Shown: positions 11,808-23,376 of the stretch, piece by piece
Layout: each line of letters starts with the position of its first letter
Position numbering within the stretch: position 1 is the first letter of the stretch
Source of the DNA: Blakeslea trispora
Taxonomy: Eukaryota; Mucoromycota; Mucoromycetes; Mucorales; Choanephoraceae
Reading direction: 5' to 3'
Assembly: GCA_025331445.1 (NCBI GenBank)
Contig: JAIWNE010000124.1
Coordinates: 33,757 to 97,756, forward strand
DNA: 64,000 nucleotides
Translations under genes and position numbers: made by a program
The notes under the pieces: generated by a model
Seen by the model: only the letters and a program-made list of their open reading frames with translations
What the model was told of the DNA's origin: nothing
Databases searched by the model: none

Positions 11808-12260
11808 TTGAAAGAAAATGAAGACGAAGAAGTATGGGAGTGCGAAAACAAAGATGATGATGATGATTGTACAATCATCGATGCAACTATGGTGCCTCCT
11901 CAAATCATACGCAGATCAAGCAAAAAAACCTTTAACTCTCGCATAGTTAGCACAGCTACTAAACTCATAGAACTATACGAGTCTCTTGAATCTGAACAAG
12001 ATGAAAGAAATTTGATTGATTCTGTTGAGAATGCGATGAAAAGTGTTGAGATCAGAAGAGTTGAAGAAGTTCTTCCTCTAAAAACACGCGTCAGTGTAAA
12101 AAGAAGACCGAAAAATGTAAAGCGCAATTTGACTCATTATGAGCATTTGCTTAAAGAAGAAGAAGATTCAAAAGAGGCTCAATTAAAACCGAAGAAGATG
12201 GAGGTAGCCATCAAAGAAAAAGAAGAAACAAAACGTAAGCTTCAAGACTTAAAAAAGTAA
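11808..12260 (+). CDS. MULE-1 charged coiled-coil segment (transposase C-terminus or linker)
   Basis: About 150 residues without a recognised domain: an acidic start (DDDDD near 11856), a helical middle rich in Glu/Leu (KLIELYESLESEQDERN), then a Lys/Glu-rich coiled coil at the end. The first ATG in frame is 11817. It lies between the SWIM finger and the OTU ORF inside MULE-1, so it is probably the C-terminal exon of the transposase, joined through introns at about 11608-11665 and 11748-11775. A separate protein is the alternative. Confidence 0.45.
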   Translation: MKENEDEEVWECENKDDDDDCTIIDATMVPPQIIRRSSKKTFNSRIVSTATKLIELYESLESEQDERNLIDSVENAMKSVEIRRVEEVLPLKTRVSVKRRPKNVKRNLTHYEHLLKEEEDSKEAQLKPKKMEVAIKEKEETKRKLQDLKK

Positions 12261-12279
12261 TTACAGATAGCTAACGTAT

Positions 12280-12933
12280 ATGCAAAAAGTAGAATTGAAG
12301 ATCAAAAAGAGAGCCATTAGTCAAGTCAGCTACGGAAAAGACGATTTTGTTTTTGACATGCAATACAGACCAAACAAGCGCTCTCGCGGCAATATTAGTC
12401 AAGCTGTTCGCAGTATACTTAGCTCTTCAATCAAAGAATCCGATATTACTGGATATCTCGATCCTGAAGGAGATGGAAACTGTGGCTTTCGGGCTATTGC
12501 TTTCTTGGTCAACAGGAACGGCCCTAGTTATGAAGATGGTGACCAATATCTTGAGGTCAGGTCAAGAATGCTTGAAACGTATCAAAAACTTAAATCAACA
12601 TACAAAGAACACTTTCCTGCCTTCCAAATCGAGAGATTGGAAGAAACCATCAAAAAAGGAATGAAGAAAAAAGAAATAGCTGAATGGTTCTACGGACCTG
12701 ACTGCGCTCAAGTTGTGGCAGACACATATAGGGTCCCAGTTTGTGTATATCCCTCTGCTGAATTAGAGCATTCTGCGGTAAATCCTCCCTTGACTTTTCT
12801 GTCTCTTGAATTGCCAAACACAAATCCAAACCTGTGGCAATTCATCTTTAAAATGGACACAACTTACACTGGTATGCAATCAGTTTGGGGATTAACCAAA
12901 CGAAATTGCCGCCAGTGTATTATTACTACTTAA
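12280..12933 (+). CDS. OTU-like cysteine protease ORF carried by MULE-1
   Basis: ATG 12280; 217 residues. Around residue 65 it has DPEGDGNCGFRAIAF, the Asp/Cys block of OTU deubiquitinases, followed by a helix with YLEVRSRML and the later block YGPDCAQVVADTYRVPVCVYP. The C-terminal block where OTU enzymes carry the catalytic His (usually H-W/F-x-x-hydrophobic) reads NLWQFIF here, so the His seems replaced by Leu. In this family the fold cleaves ubiquitin-like conjugates; whether this copy is catalytic is doubtful. It follows the transposase on the same strand and lies wholly within the MULE-1 TIRs, so it moves with the transposon, perhaps as the C-terminal domain of one transposase-OTU protein. 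Confidence 0.8.
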   Translation: MQKVELKIKKRAISQVSYGKDDFVFDMQYRPNKRSRGNISQAVRSILSSSIKESDITGYLDPEGDGNCGFRAIAFLVNRNGPSYEDGDQYLEVRSRMLETYQKLKSTYKEHFPAFQIERLEETIKKGMKKKEIAEWFYGPDCAQVVADTYRVPVCVYPSAELEHSAVNPPLTFLSLELPNTNPNLWQFIFKMDTTYTGMQSVWGLTKRNCRQCIITT

Positions 12934-13074
12934 AGATAAAAGGAAAACAAGAAGAGTACAACATGTACTGGAACAAATGGCGTCAATTCTCTACAAGACA
13001 AACAAATGCTAACAAAGAAACTATAATAATTGAATAAAAATAACCAAGTAACTACAGTGACTGAACTATATTTA

Positions 13075-13234
13075 CTTTTTTGGAAACTTGTACACAGAGT
13101 GGACAAAAAGTTGGGGGTGAGTAATAATTACTATCATGTCAAGGAAATTTGAGTGGGGTGTACGTAAGGAGTGGACAAAAATATGATGGGGTGTACGTAA
13201 AGAGTGGACGAAGTGAGTGGACCAAGTGTTAGTC
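13075..13234. repeat. MULE-1 right TIR
   Basis: Reverse complement of 9442-9601, ending CAAGTGTTAGTC directly before the GAATGTAA target copy. Confidence 0.85.
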
Positions 13235-13360
13235 GAATGTAAATACCGTTTGTGGCTTGCAAAATTCTGTTATTTAGAAAGATGGCTTAAGGTTCTGAAC
13301 AAAATAATTGTTAAGTGTTTTTGAAGGAAAAAATGTTATATTATTTACTAAAAAAAACGA

Positions 13361-15552
13361 CTATTGTCTTTGTGTGTTCATTCTAGTAAGGTTGTTGTAT
13401 TTATCCATGAATGCTTGCAAGGCATTCAAGGATGTTTGCATGTTGCTTTTTAGAAGTTTTGCTTCTTCAAGTGTTGTAGAGTTTTGGGCTTTGAGCAGAT
13501 CGTTTCGGCTGTGGTACAAAGTTGATATAATACTACTTGCTTGAGAGAGTTCGTATTGAATTTGTGATAGTTCTTCAGCAGCACTATCGTAATTTTGTTC
13601 AACGATAGGAGCATCATTAGAGAAGATGTTGATAGTAGTGGGTTGAGGGAAGCTCAAGTGAGGAGCATGAAGCTTTAACAAGTGCAAATGTTTACACAGC
13701 CTTTTGTTTTTTTGAAAGTAGTAGCTTGTACAGCTTCTGATAACTTGGTCGTTATCAATTGAAGCAGTGTACAGCACATCCTCAGAATTAAATGATTGAA
13801 TCATATAGAACTTTTCTACCTCAGCATCACCTTCTACTTCAACTTCTTCTTCAAAGAATGCAACCATTCTGCTTCTCATTTCTTCTGGAATTCTCTCAGC
13901 TTCCAACTCAACTCTTCTTCTTTCTCTTTGACCACGAGTCATTGCACCTGTGTTTTGCAAGATCCTGATCTTCTCTTTCTCAAGATCGTACTCGACTTCT
14001 TCTGTCAAAACATAGACCAATCGATCTAATATCTTGTTCCTGCTTCTCAACAAATACACAGTTTTGAGCTGGTTGTGCCAGGACTCAATGTAATTGTTGG
14101 TAAGCATATGGCTGAACTCGAGAGAATGATACGCACGACTCCAAATCTTAAACTTCTCCTCACTGCACCACTCTTTCTCATAATAATCAAGAAACTCAGG
14201 AAAGTTTGAATATTCATCAAAGAAAGCCTTAATCTTGCGATGAAACTCATCCAAATCTTCTTCAAACAACAGCGACCTCAGCTCAGTCATCATTTCACCT
14301 CTCATGACACGGTTGTCTGCAGGTCTTTCACCATACTTTACCTTGAGATTCAGCTGTCTGCTCCATGCCTGCGAAACATGAAACAGACAGTACTGAATCT
14401 CACAACCAGGAAAGACGTTCTTGATAGCTGTAGTTTCAGCATCACTACAATCGATAGTTATTTGCTTAGGATCAACCATCAAACCATTGTCTTTCAAGTG
14501 CCTCAACCACTGAGTGACAGGACCCAACGTATGATAATTGGTTATTATGTAGGCAACAGGATGACCACGATCAATCAATTCATCACGCACAACAATGCTA
14601 TACAAGATGTCATTGACTCTTCTTGAAATACCATAAGTGGCATCCAAACAGAAAGTATGACATTCCTTGATAGTTGACTGTTGTGCAGGGGAAGAAAAGC
14701 CGTACGCAAAGAGAGTGCTATCATCCGAGTATGGTGCAAGATCTCCGTGAAAGATCACATAGCCTTTAGCAGGCAGAATCTCATTTAACCAGATGCTGAG
14801 AGAAGACATGTCATCATCGTGGAACAAAAATAACTTTTTGTTGATTTAAAATAAAGAGGCAAACTGTCAGAATATAATGACCAATGCAGCTTTTTACTAC
14901 TTACCTTCTTCAACTGGTTCCATACATCATGGTAGGAAATGCTTCTACCATGCAGTCTGGGCTCTTGACAATCTAACCTGCGAAGAAGGTCGATCCTGAC
15001 TTGTCTAGGAAGCTTAGACTAGTTCATCAGTTGTTGCTCAGTCTCATTGTTGATGGGAAAGGCAAAAGGCAAGGTGCGCAAGTCTTCGGCTCTGTCACCA
15101 GGGGTATGATTGGCATGCGAGTTGACGGGCTGAAAGAGATAGAGGGAAGGCGTCTTGGTGTAGCAGACAACCTTCAGTTGAGCAGGACAGCCGCACTTCT
15201 TGGACTTCTTTTGAATCAAGCGACCATCTACTTTGGCTGTTGATTCATATTTGCCTGCACGATGACACTCATGTGATTGAGCAAATACAACACGCTTAGC
15301 GCGAGTCTTCTTGGCTGAACTCTCAACATGTTCGGATTCCTCAACTCTTCTTTTCTTTTGCTTTTTGTAAACGTTCCACTTGACTGAACATTCCTACTCG
15401 ATTTTCTCAAGACATTCTTCCCAAACAGAGGCGTCAACTTTAATTGTTTGGTTAAAAACTCTAACACCGTTATCTTCGGAAGCACTAAGAGCAGTGCTAA
15501 TGTTTTCAAGATTGAATACGGTTTCGATTGCAGAAATAATAACTGATGACAT
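13361..15552 (-). pseudogene. MULE-2 transposase, two exons, two nonsense codons
   Basis: Minus-strand gene starting at ATG 15552. Exon 1 (15552-14905) encodes the N-terminal zinc-binding part (KKCGCPAQL near 15190; HANHTPGD near 15105) and carries TAG at 15394-15396 and another at 15019-15021. A 71-nt GTAAGT...AAG intron (14834-14904) leads to exon 2. This runs open for about 490 residues with the MULE core: FCLDATYGISRR, IDCSDAETTAIKNVFPG and YCLFHVSQAW, then the helical region and a SWIM finger (C...C-x-H, RLCKHLHLL near 13690). Exon 2 is undamaged, so either decay is recent or the exon-1 stops are recent. It is the autonomous gene of MULE-2. Confidence 0.83.
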
Positions 15553-15690
15553 TTTTGATAACTAGAAAGTAATAGGTTTTTATGAAAAATATTATATAAA
15601 GCCTAGGTTTGTAAAAAAAATAAAAATAAAAGGAAGAGAGGAAATCGAGTCACGCAGACAGATATTGAATTCTTAAGTTACCAGGAAATA

Positions 15691-17688
15691 GAGGATTTCG
15701 AAGATAGTAGTAGACGGAGTGGAAATCACAAAAGAAGAGGCAAGCAATTTGCTCTATGAAGAAAAGGCAAGGCTTACATAGGCGGACCATGTTACATATG
15801 CACGATACTTTGACAAGCGTTTCAGTATCCTCAAGAGCACGTGGAAACCTCCACATGGACCTTTTGGTAGATTTGCGGTGAAGGATTTCTATTTCAGCAT
15901 AGAGTTTCAGCATAGAAGTTCACCCCATGTGCATATGATGCTTTGGCTTGAAAATGCTCCCACACTAACTGTAGGCGATTTATCCCTCGAATCAGAAGAA
16001 GACTCTAGATTGCAACTATGCGATAGTATTGATTCGATTATGACTTGTGATGCAGACAATCCAGAGTATAGTGACGAGTTCAAGCAGTTGTTTCATGCAA
16101 GACAAACACACAATCATACCAGGACCTGCTTCAAGAAAAATCAAAAGGAAAAGAAGTGTCGTTTCAATATTCCAGTTTTCCCTATAGATCAAACTGTAAT
16201 TTTGGATCCTTTGCCTGAAAGGAGTGAGCCCAAATACAAGGATTGGGGAGGAAAAGTGCGCAGGTACTTGGACGATAACAACAGCAACTTAGGTACATCA
16301 AGTATGACATTTGTTGATTCTCTTAATATCTTCAGATTGAGCAGAGATCATCACTTGAACGCAGTCAGATCTACATTAAAGATGACACGTGTATTTTTGA
16401 GAAGAAAAGTTAGAAATGTCAACATAAACCAATTCAACAGCAAGATCCTAAAGCTTCATCGTGCCAACATTGACATTCAGTTCATTTTGGATCCATATGC
16501 TTGTTGTGCTTATGTCGTCGAGTACATCAACAAGAGTGATAGAAGTATCTCTGATCATTTGACAGCTGTTTTAAACGATAGTGTTAATGATAATAGTGGA
16601 CCACGAAGGATTTTGCAAAATCTTGCTGCTGCTTACTATAACTTGAGTGAGGTGTCCGCGCAAGAAGCTGCATACAACTTGCTGCAGTTGCATATGTGTG
16701 AAGCTAGTAGAAAGACAGTATTCATAGCTACAGGGCTACCTGAATACAGAAAAAGAATACTTAAGGCAAGGGCTGACTTAGAAGAGATGGATGAACGATC
16801 GCAAGAAATTTACAACAAGGGCATGATCGAGTACTATCAGGCAAGACCAGGCGGCATGGAAGACGTAAACCTAGCTCAGTTCGTTGCTTATTACGACTAT
16901 GTCAGCAAGAAAAGCGTCACATCAAGGACAGAAAATGCAGACAACTTCAACGATGATGCAGATGAAGAAGAGCCAATTTTGAACAGTAGATTGATTCCTC
17001 TTTCAAATCACCTGGGGTTTCTTAGGAAGCGAAAGGAAAGAAAAGTTATTCGGTATCACTTGCATTCTTTGGAGAAGAACCCAGATGTTCATTTTTACTC
17101 TTTGCTGATGCTCTACATGCCTTGGAGATATAGATTGTGCTGAAAGATTTAGTCAGATCAAAGAGACCATCTTAGAAAGAAGAAGAGAGTTTTCGAAGAT
17201 AGCAGACGAATCAATTGAAGATTTCATTTCTGAAGCAGAACGTCGAGCAGCAGCGGAAAACGAAGAAGATGGTGCAACTGGAGATGAAGAACACGAAGGT
17301 TCACTGCCCAGAGTTTTCAATCCTTTTAAAGCTTGCAGAGCTCAAGAAACTGATCGCAGAAACGAAAATAACAATGAGAACCAACTTGAAGAAAATGTTT
17401 TGTTCATCAATTCGGGAAGACAACGCGATCTCTGGTAATGAGTTCGATCAGAAAGGATATGTTGCTCACGTTCATGATAATACCGAAGCAACATCTGTGG
17501 CTATGATTGACAAGTACACAAGACCAGAAAAGATCAGTTCTTCTGAATTCTTCAACTTGCTCTCTCAATTGAACACACTTTAAAGATCCTTTTCGAATCA
17601 TGTCCTTGATCATATTAAGCACAACAAAGACTTTTGGAAGGACCCACACCATTGAGATTGTTTGTTAATGGTGGTGATGGAACCGGAA
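15691..17688 (+). pseudogene. Helitron-1 Rep/helicase, middle part up to the Walker A motif
   Basis: Continues the Rep domain after MULE-2: KIVVDGVEITKEEA, a TAG at about 15775, then EFQHRSSPHVHMMLWL, in which H-V-H is the HUH metal-binding pair of rolling-circle nucleases (near 15920). The relaxase Tyr region follows (YACCAYVVEYINKSD near 16495-16540). The long open stretch ends at 17143. Beyond it, frame changes and stops accumulate up to a helicase Walker A remnant, RLFVNGGDGTG near 17655-17688, where LINE-2 starts. The Lys-Ser/Thr of the P-loop would lie on the missing side. The gene is dead and its 3' half was not found. Confidence 0.82.
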
Positions 17689-17769
17689 CACCACAGCGCA
17701 GAGGAGTTTTAAAAAACCCAACAATTGAGTCTGGGATAAAATAAGTGCGGAACTCTAGTTTCGCAAGAC

Positions 17770-19275
17770 ATGGCTTCCTCTGCTAAAAAACATAACCTGC
17801 CAAATAAGGCAATTTCCCCTAATATACTGCCCAGGGCATAGGCTTCAGTTGTAAGAGGTACTGACACTACTCGTACTTCACTCTTTGCGGAAAAACAATC
17901 GAAAGACGATGCTTTTGCATCCGGATCTCAAAACCCCTTCTTGAGAGGTACACTTCCCGACTCGGTCTTCGTTGACATTACGAATGTCAAAGATGTCAAA
18001 ACATTTTTCAGCAATCTCACCACTCTGTGTGCTCCTGGTGACCAACTATGGGGACTCGAAGAGACACCTCGGGTGGAGAGCTCGAGATCTTTCATTGAAT
18101 GTGTGTTCACGGAGTCTTTAGCCCGAAAGGCCGTTACAGAGGGCCTTCACCTTCCATCCTTTCAGGAGCCTTTTACGACCTTTGAGGCATTGTCAGCGGA
18201 TGTTAAAATCCTCAAAATTTCCATTTCTGGTCTGCCTCGTCAGTATGGTCGAGCTGATGGTGGAGCAACCGAACTCAAATCTGATATGTTCAGCAATCTA
18301 TCCCATTTTGGTCGAGTAGTTGATTGTGGACTGGTTCGAGGTATAGCTGGTACCTTTACCGGTCGTGGCTATGTTGTTCTGGAAGTCGAGTCTTCCTCCC
18401 CACGTACATTGCAACATGAAGTGCACTGGCAGTACTCCTACTTGTCGCCCCGTAGCAACCATAAGGACATCCGATCCAGCGAACCGGTTGATGCCATAAA
18501 GGTTTACGCTACTTGGGCGAAAATGGATCCTTACTGTCGATATTGCCACCAAAATGATCATGTCATTAGGACCTATAATAAGAGGCATGCGTCCCTAATC
18601 TGCTATAATTGTCATGAGAAAGGACATATCTCTAAGGAATGTCTAAGAAAGAACTCTGCTCCTAGCGGTTCCACAAATAAAAAAGCTAGGAAGACTCCCT
18701 CTGTGGCTAGCCCCACTGAGCCTACTACGGTAGTCAGCATCTCTGATGAACAGGATGCTGCGGTTACTGCATCAACCGCTTGTTTGGATTCTGATGCTGC
18801 TTCCAAGCCTTTGGTTGTTTCTAGTCCTCGTGTTGACGCTCGCTCCGCTGATGCAACCAGCGCAGTCTCCACCTTGGCTAGTTCTCGACGTACTATGCAG
18901 ACTAGAGCTCGATCTGCCAAAGCTCCAAGTCTTGGGAATACCAACTTAGAGCACATGGAATCTAGTTCTGTCGAACATGCTCCTTCTCCTGTGGCTCATT
19001 TGGTGCCTGCTGTTCCTCCAACAATTGCTGCTTCTACTTTTGACTCCGACGTCTGCAAGGCTTGTGGTCAGCCAGGCCATAAACGCCGTACCCATCGCGA
19101 TTGTCCATTAAACCCTAAGAATCTAAGTCCAGTTGTATCCACGGATACTGTCACCATATCTTCTGACCATGCGGCAGAACTCATAGACTCAAGCATGGAT
19201 CTTGAACTCGACGATTCTTCTATTATTCTTGATATCACAACGGAGACTGAAGTGTCTCAAAACTCAACCCTCTAA
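17770..19275 (+). pseudogene. LINE-2 ORF1 (RRM-like and zinc knuckles), early stop
   Basis: ATG 17770 begins 23 residues that end at TAG 17839-17841; the same frame then runs open to 19275. No ATG lies just after the stop, which suggests the original start is 17770. The region around residues 155-230 looks like an RRM (ILKISISGLPRQYG, then GFV-like GRGYVVLEVE). Two retroviral-type knuckles follow near 18536-18650 (the second is a clean CYNCHEKGHISKEC). A C-terminal variant knuckle, C-x2-C-x4-H-x7-C-P-L-N, lies near 19050-19110. The stop codon of ORF1 and the ATG of ORF2 are only 10 nt apart, which suggests reinitiation or a similar linked translation. Confidence 0.85.
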
Positions 19276-19285
19276 TTGTTTAATC

Positions 19286-22200
19286 ATGAATTTAGAAAAC
19301 GATATGGCTTATTTATACTCTCACGGTGGTGTATCTTCGGATGCCCAATTTAACTTCTCGGACTCCTCTACAACACTTTTCCCCCTACGAATTGTCACTT
19401 TGAACTGTCGTGGTTTGCGTAAAGTTGCTAATCCTAAGACAAGTTCTCAGTTTATTCGGTACATTCGTACGCTCTCACTTGACATTATTGCTCTCCAGGA
19501 AACACATGCTGTATCCATTGATTTGGAATCTCAATTTCATATGCAGTTTCAAGCTGTGGATAGTATCTGGACTTCCCACTGTGGGTTGGTCTCTTTCTCT
19601 CCCGACCTTTCCTTTTCTCAGATTATTAAAAGCTCATGCGGTAGGCTTATCACTGCCACAGTGTCTCACAAGTCTGACCTTTTTGAGCCTCTCTCTATCA
19701 CTGTTTTATACACACCAGCAGGCCGCAAAGAGCGCTATCCTTTCCTTCAGAATTTGATTCACTCTCTGCCATCCTCTCCTATTCTCCCAGTCCAGCCTCT
19801 ACGCCACATTTTGCTTGGTGATTTTAACTACTCGATTTCGTCTGGTCTCAATGCCAAATCTCGCCGTAGTAAAGCACCCACCACATGGCTTAACCACGTT
19901 GATCGGTTTTATGTAGATGCTGTCACACCTCGTAAACAAGCAGCTCACGCTACTTTTTCCAGAGGCTTATCACAATCATGCATTGACTATATTTACGTTT
20001 CCATTGATCTCTACCCTGCTCGCACGTATGGCTCAGTTTCATACATGAACCCCATGTGGACTGATTATTTCTTGGTCAGAGCATGTTTCCAGCTCATTCC
20101 TCCATCGGTTTCCAATTCGCTCAATCAGACTGGTAAAGGGCTGTGGCGAGCTCACCCACGTTTAGCACAGGATCCCGTCTTTTGCGAGCGACTAGCATCT
20201 GCCCTATCACAAACAGTTGCCTCCTTCCCTGAATGGTATTATCCTACTCTGCAATGGGAATCGCTCAAGACCACTATTAGATCGATAGCTCAATCGTATT
20301 CGCGCCAAAAGGCATTTTCGCTGAAAAAGGCCGAACAGACACTCCAGGTCAAGCGTCGTATTTTGTTGAAACTCATTGATCGTTATCCCGACCGCATCAA
20401 AGATGTTTCTCCTCATCTTCGAGTGATTGAAGGCAAACTTCAGCAGCTCCAACAGTACCACACTGAAACTTTAGCTCTTCGAGCTGGCATTCGATGGCGT
20501 GAGTTGGGTGAAACATCTGCCGGCTATTTGAAGCGCACGGTTAAACAACGATCGTCTCGCAGTCTAATTCCTCCTCTCCTTCATCCTGATACTGGACAAC
20601 TGAGTACTTGCCGTGAGGAAATGCTGGATGCTGCTGCCTGCTTCTATCGTAAGTTGTATACACTTGAGGCGATTGACCAATCTTCGGTGGATGAGCTCCT
20701 GTCTTACATCCCCGATTCAGTCAGACTGTCTCCGGAGTCGCAAGAGGACTTGGTTGCTCCCTTCGTAATAGATGATCTCTTAGACGGTGTTGCTAGGTCG
20801 CCTACAAAGAGTAGTCCTGGTACCAATGGTTTACCGTATGAGATCTTAAGGTTAATCCTTATTCATCCTGATTGTCACCCCATCGCTCTTCGAGTTTTCA
20901 ACGATGCTCTGGTATTTGGATTTTTCCCTTCTTCTTGGCTGGACACCTCTGTCTCTCTCTTGCCCAAAAAGGGGTCCTTAGCTGACCTTATGAATTGGAG
21001 GCCTATCTCATTAATTAAAACAGATGCAAAAGTCTTCACTAGGCTGGTCAATAACCGGGTTATTGAGTGTGCTTCTGCCCTCATTAATCCTTACTAAACC
21101 GGCTTCGTTCGAGGTCGTTTCATAGCAGACAACGGTTTGTTAATGAAGCTGGCCATGGATCATGCTCGTCAGTCTCGTTCCACGGCTATCGGTTTGTTCC
21201 TTGATCAAGAAAAAGCTTATGATAGAATCCATCCTGACTATCTTCGCCAAGTCCTTTTGAAATTTGGTTTCCCTTCATCTTTGGTTAGTGATTTGACTGG
21301 TTTGTTTTTTGAAACTCACTTTCAACTCAATGTCAACGGGTTTCATTCTTCTCCCGTTCCCAACTACGTGGCCTTCGTCAGGGTGACCCTATCTCGCCTG
21401 TCTTATTTAATCTGGCATTTGAGCCATTGTTGCGAAGTGTCTTGGCTGACCCAGCCTTCACTGGCTTGTCCCTGCCCCATCCTCACGCTCTCTCTGTTTC
21501 TACATCTCTAAAGTTGTTAGCTTATGCTGATGACATTGTGTGTTTTCTCCACAGCCCAGTTGATTTGTCTACACTTCAACATCTCCTAGAAAGGTACTCG
21601 AAAGCGTCCAATGCCAAGGTAAACTTCCACAAAACTCAGGCATTCTCTCTTTCTGGCCGTCCCATTTCTACACCTGATTCTATCTGGAGGGTGCCGCTCA
21701 CTTCCCATCACATCCTTCAATGGCACGACTGCTTTTCAACAAAGCCGTTGGTTTACTTGGGCTACCCACTGGCTACCTCGATTTCACAGGGAAACGCATT
21801 TGTTGACGAGCTGTTGTCTAAGATTGAAACCTCTTGTACCCTCCACTCTCATCGCTCACTCTCATTTCGTGGCCGGGCACTCATCGCCAATTCCCTAATC
21901 CTCTCTAGGCTATGGCATGTCTTACGGGTTACTTCCTTTCCTGTTGCCTTTTTCAACAAGGTCTGGTCCTTGATCTCTCGGTTTATGAATCGTCGGGTAT
22001 TTCCCAAATTGAGTTTCAGTTCTATGTGTTGTTCTCGTAATAAAGGTGGGCTTGGTCTGCTTGACCCACAGACGCAACAGCATTCGTTACAACTTCGTTG
22101 GCTGAAGCCTCTCCTTCTACCTTCCGCTGGCTTTGCCGATTCTATTCTCCTCCCCCGTTTGGTCGACTGGATCCTTCATTGTACCGCCCCCTCTGCCACT

Positions 22201-23292
22201 GACCTATCTGAATACTGGTCTCGTTTGGACTGCCGTCTGGCTTTTTTGTTTTCTTCTCTTCGCCCCCCCTCCTTGACAGGGCTTAACAATGCCTGCTCAC
22301 TTCTCTTTCAGGCTATGGATGCCCTTTCTCGCTCCTTTGCCTCGGTTGTCGTTAGTCCTGCCACGTTGCTATGCCTCCCCCTCTCTGAGGTTGTGATGCC
22401 TTTTGAAGACTCTCCCATCTCATCCACCCTGCTCCGGAAGCCTTGTACTTTGCTTTATGAATTTGATTCTACCTCACAGCGGCTGCAACGCAAATCCGAC
22501 TCGCAATTGTACACGCATCCTACTTTGTGCCGACGCTTTTTAGAACAGGTCCGTACCAATCGTGTCCACCTTCAACCTTTCTTCTGCAAGGCTTTCATTC
22601 CATCCACCTTTGCGTCGGTCGGTTCTAGGCCTTTTCTCCTTTCGCCCTCTCCACAGATTGTGAACGCCAACCCTATCATCCAATCCTTGGGTTTCCTTTT
22701 TGATGACGATGATATCCTGATGTCTTCCAAAGACTATCGCTCTCTTCTGGCTGTACCTGGAATCAAGTCTCCATTGTCTTCGGCAAAATGGAAGTTCTTT
22801 TGGAAACTTCCTCTTTCACACTACGACCGCATTGTGTGGTATCGCATCTTGTTAACTAAAGTCCCTTGCCGTGCAATCTTACACAGCCTGATCCCTTCGT
22901 TCTTTTCGACTGCGCTCTGCTCACTTTGTGGTACGGATGATGATACTTTGGAACACTATCTTTGGCTCTGTCCTCTCAAACTCACTGTCTGGTCATCCAT
23001 TTGGTTCACTCACTTCGAGACGGCTTTCTCTTTGACCGCTCTGGCGCAATCCCTTCTCTCTTTGGAATTTCCTACTCCGCGTAAAGCATCTCTCAACTCT
23101 GACTCTTCGAGCATTATATGCTCGACTATTTCCAGTATTTGGCGTGCTCACTGGTCTTTAGTCTTTTCTGATATTCCTTTTACTCCACAAACTGTTATCG
23201 CCAATGCGTCGCGCCAAATTATTACCGCACATCTTGAGTCACTAATCAAGTCTGGCATCTCGCATGCTCCTTTGTTTCCACTCGACTGTTAG
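19286..23292 (+). pseudogene. LINE-2 ORF2: EEP endonuclease, RT, C-terminal zinc motif; one stop, one frameshift
   Basis: ATG 19286 is preferred over an upstream TTG. EEP motifs LNCRGLR, QETHA, LGDFNYS, CIDYIYVS and WTDYFLV are all present (19399-20070). The RT has LPKKGSL, FLDQEKAYDR and YADDIVCFL with the intact catalytic YADD (near 21525). At the C-terminus a CSLCG...EHYLWLC zinc motif lies near 22918-22975. Damage: TAA at 21095-21097 where LINE-1 has Gln, and a frame change near 21370, just before motif B, which reads QGDPISP in the other frame. Otherwise about 1,335 residues would be encoded, usual for this type. It makes cDNA from its own RNA at the nicked target. Confidence 0.88.
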
Positions 23293-23376
23293 CTCATATT
23301 CATCAATTAACTTCACCACAAAAACACATAATCCCCTAAAAACATTTTAAAATCTTAATAACCCAAAAACATGCAT

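Larger units (their letters stand above)
9442..13234 (+). mobile_element. MULE-1: Mutator-like transposon with 160-bp TIRs and an OTU ORF
   Basis: TIRs at 9442-9601 and 13075-13234 begin GACTAACACTTGG and contain repeated GTCCACTC / TTACGTACACCCC blocks. The flanks are GAATTTAA (9434-9441) and GAATGTAA (13235-13242), an 8-bp duplication with one mismatch, in the range expected for MULEs. Inside, on the plus strand, are a decayed transposase, a charged coiled-coil stretch and an OTU-like ORF. The element sits at the very left end of MULE-2. Confidence 0.85.
9415..15690 (-). mobile_element. MULE-2: Mutator-like transposon inside Helitron-1
   Basis: Bounded by a 19-bp perfect inverted repeat, TATTTCCTGGTAACTTAAG at 9415-9433 and its complement at 15672-15690. 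It contains a minus-strand MULE transposase gene. The 9-bp flanks (9406-9414, 15691-15699) are only weakly alike, as expected for an old duplication, but joining 9405 to 15691 restores the Helitron-1 reading frame (LKKV then RISKIVVDG). MULE-1 is inserted 8 bases inside its left TIR. Confidence 0.72.
7641..17688 (+). mobile_element. Helitron-1, interrupted by MULE-2/MULE-1 and truncated by LINE-2
   Basis: Rolling-circle transposon recognised from its Rep/helicase protein. Coding parts are 7663-9405 and 15691-17688, separated by MULE-2. Reading is lost at the helicase Walker A motif, where LINE-2 begins. No helicase C-terminus is found after LINE-2, so the 3' half is missing or rearranged, and no canonical Helitron ends could be placed. 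LINE-1 ends only about 22 nt before the start codon, so LINE-1 may lie in the 5' UTR of this Helitron. Confidence 0.75.
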
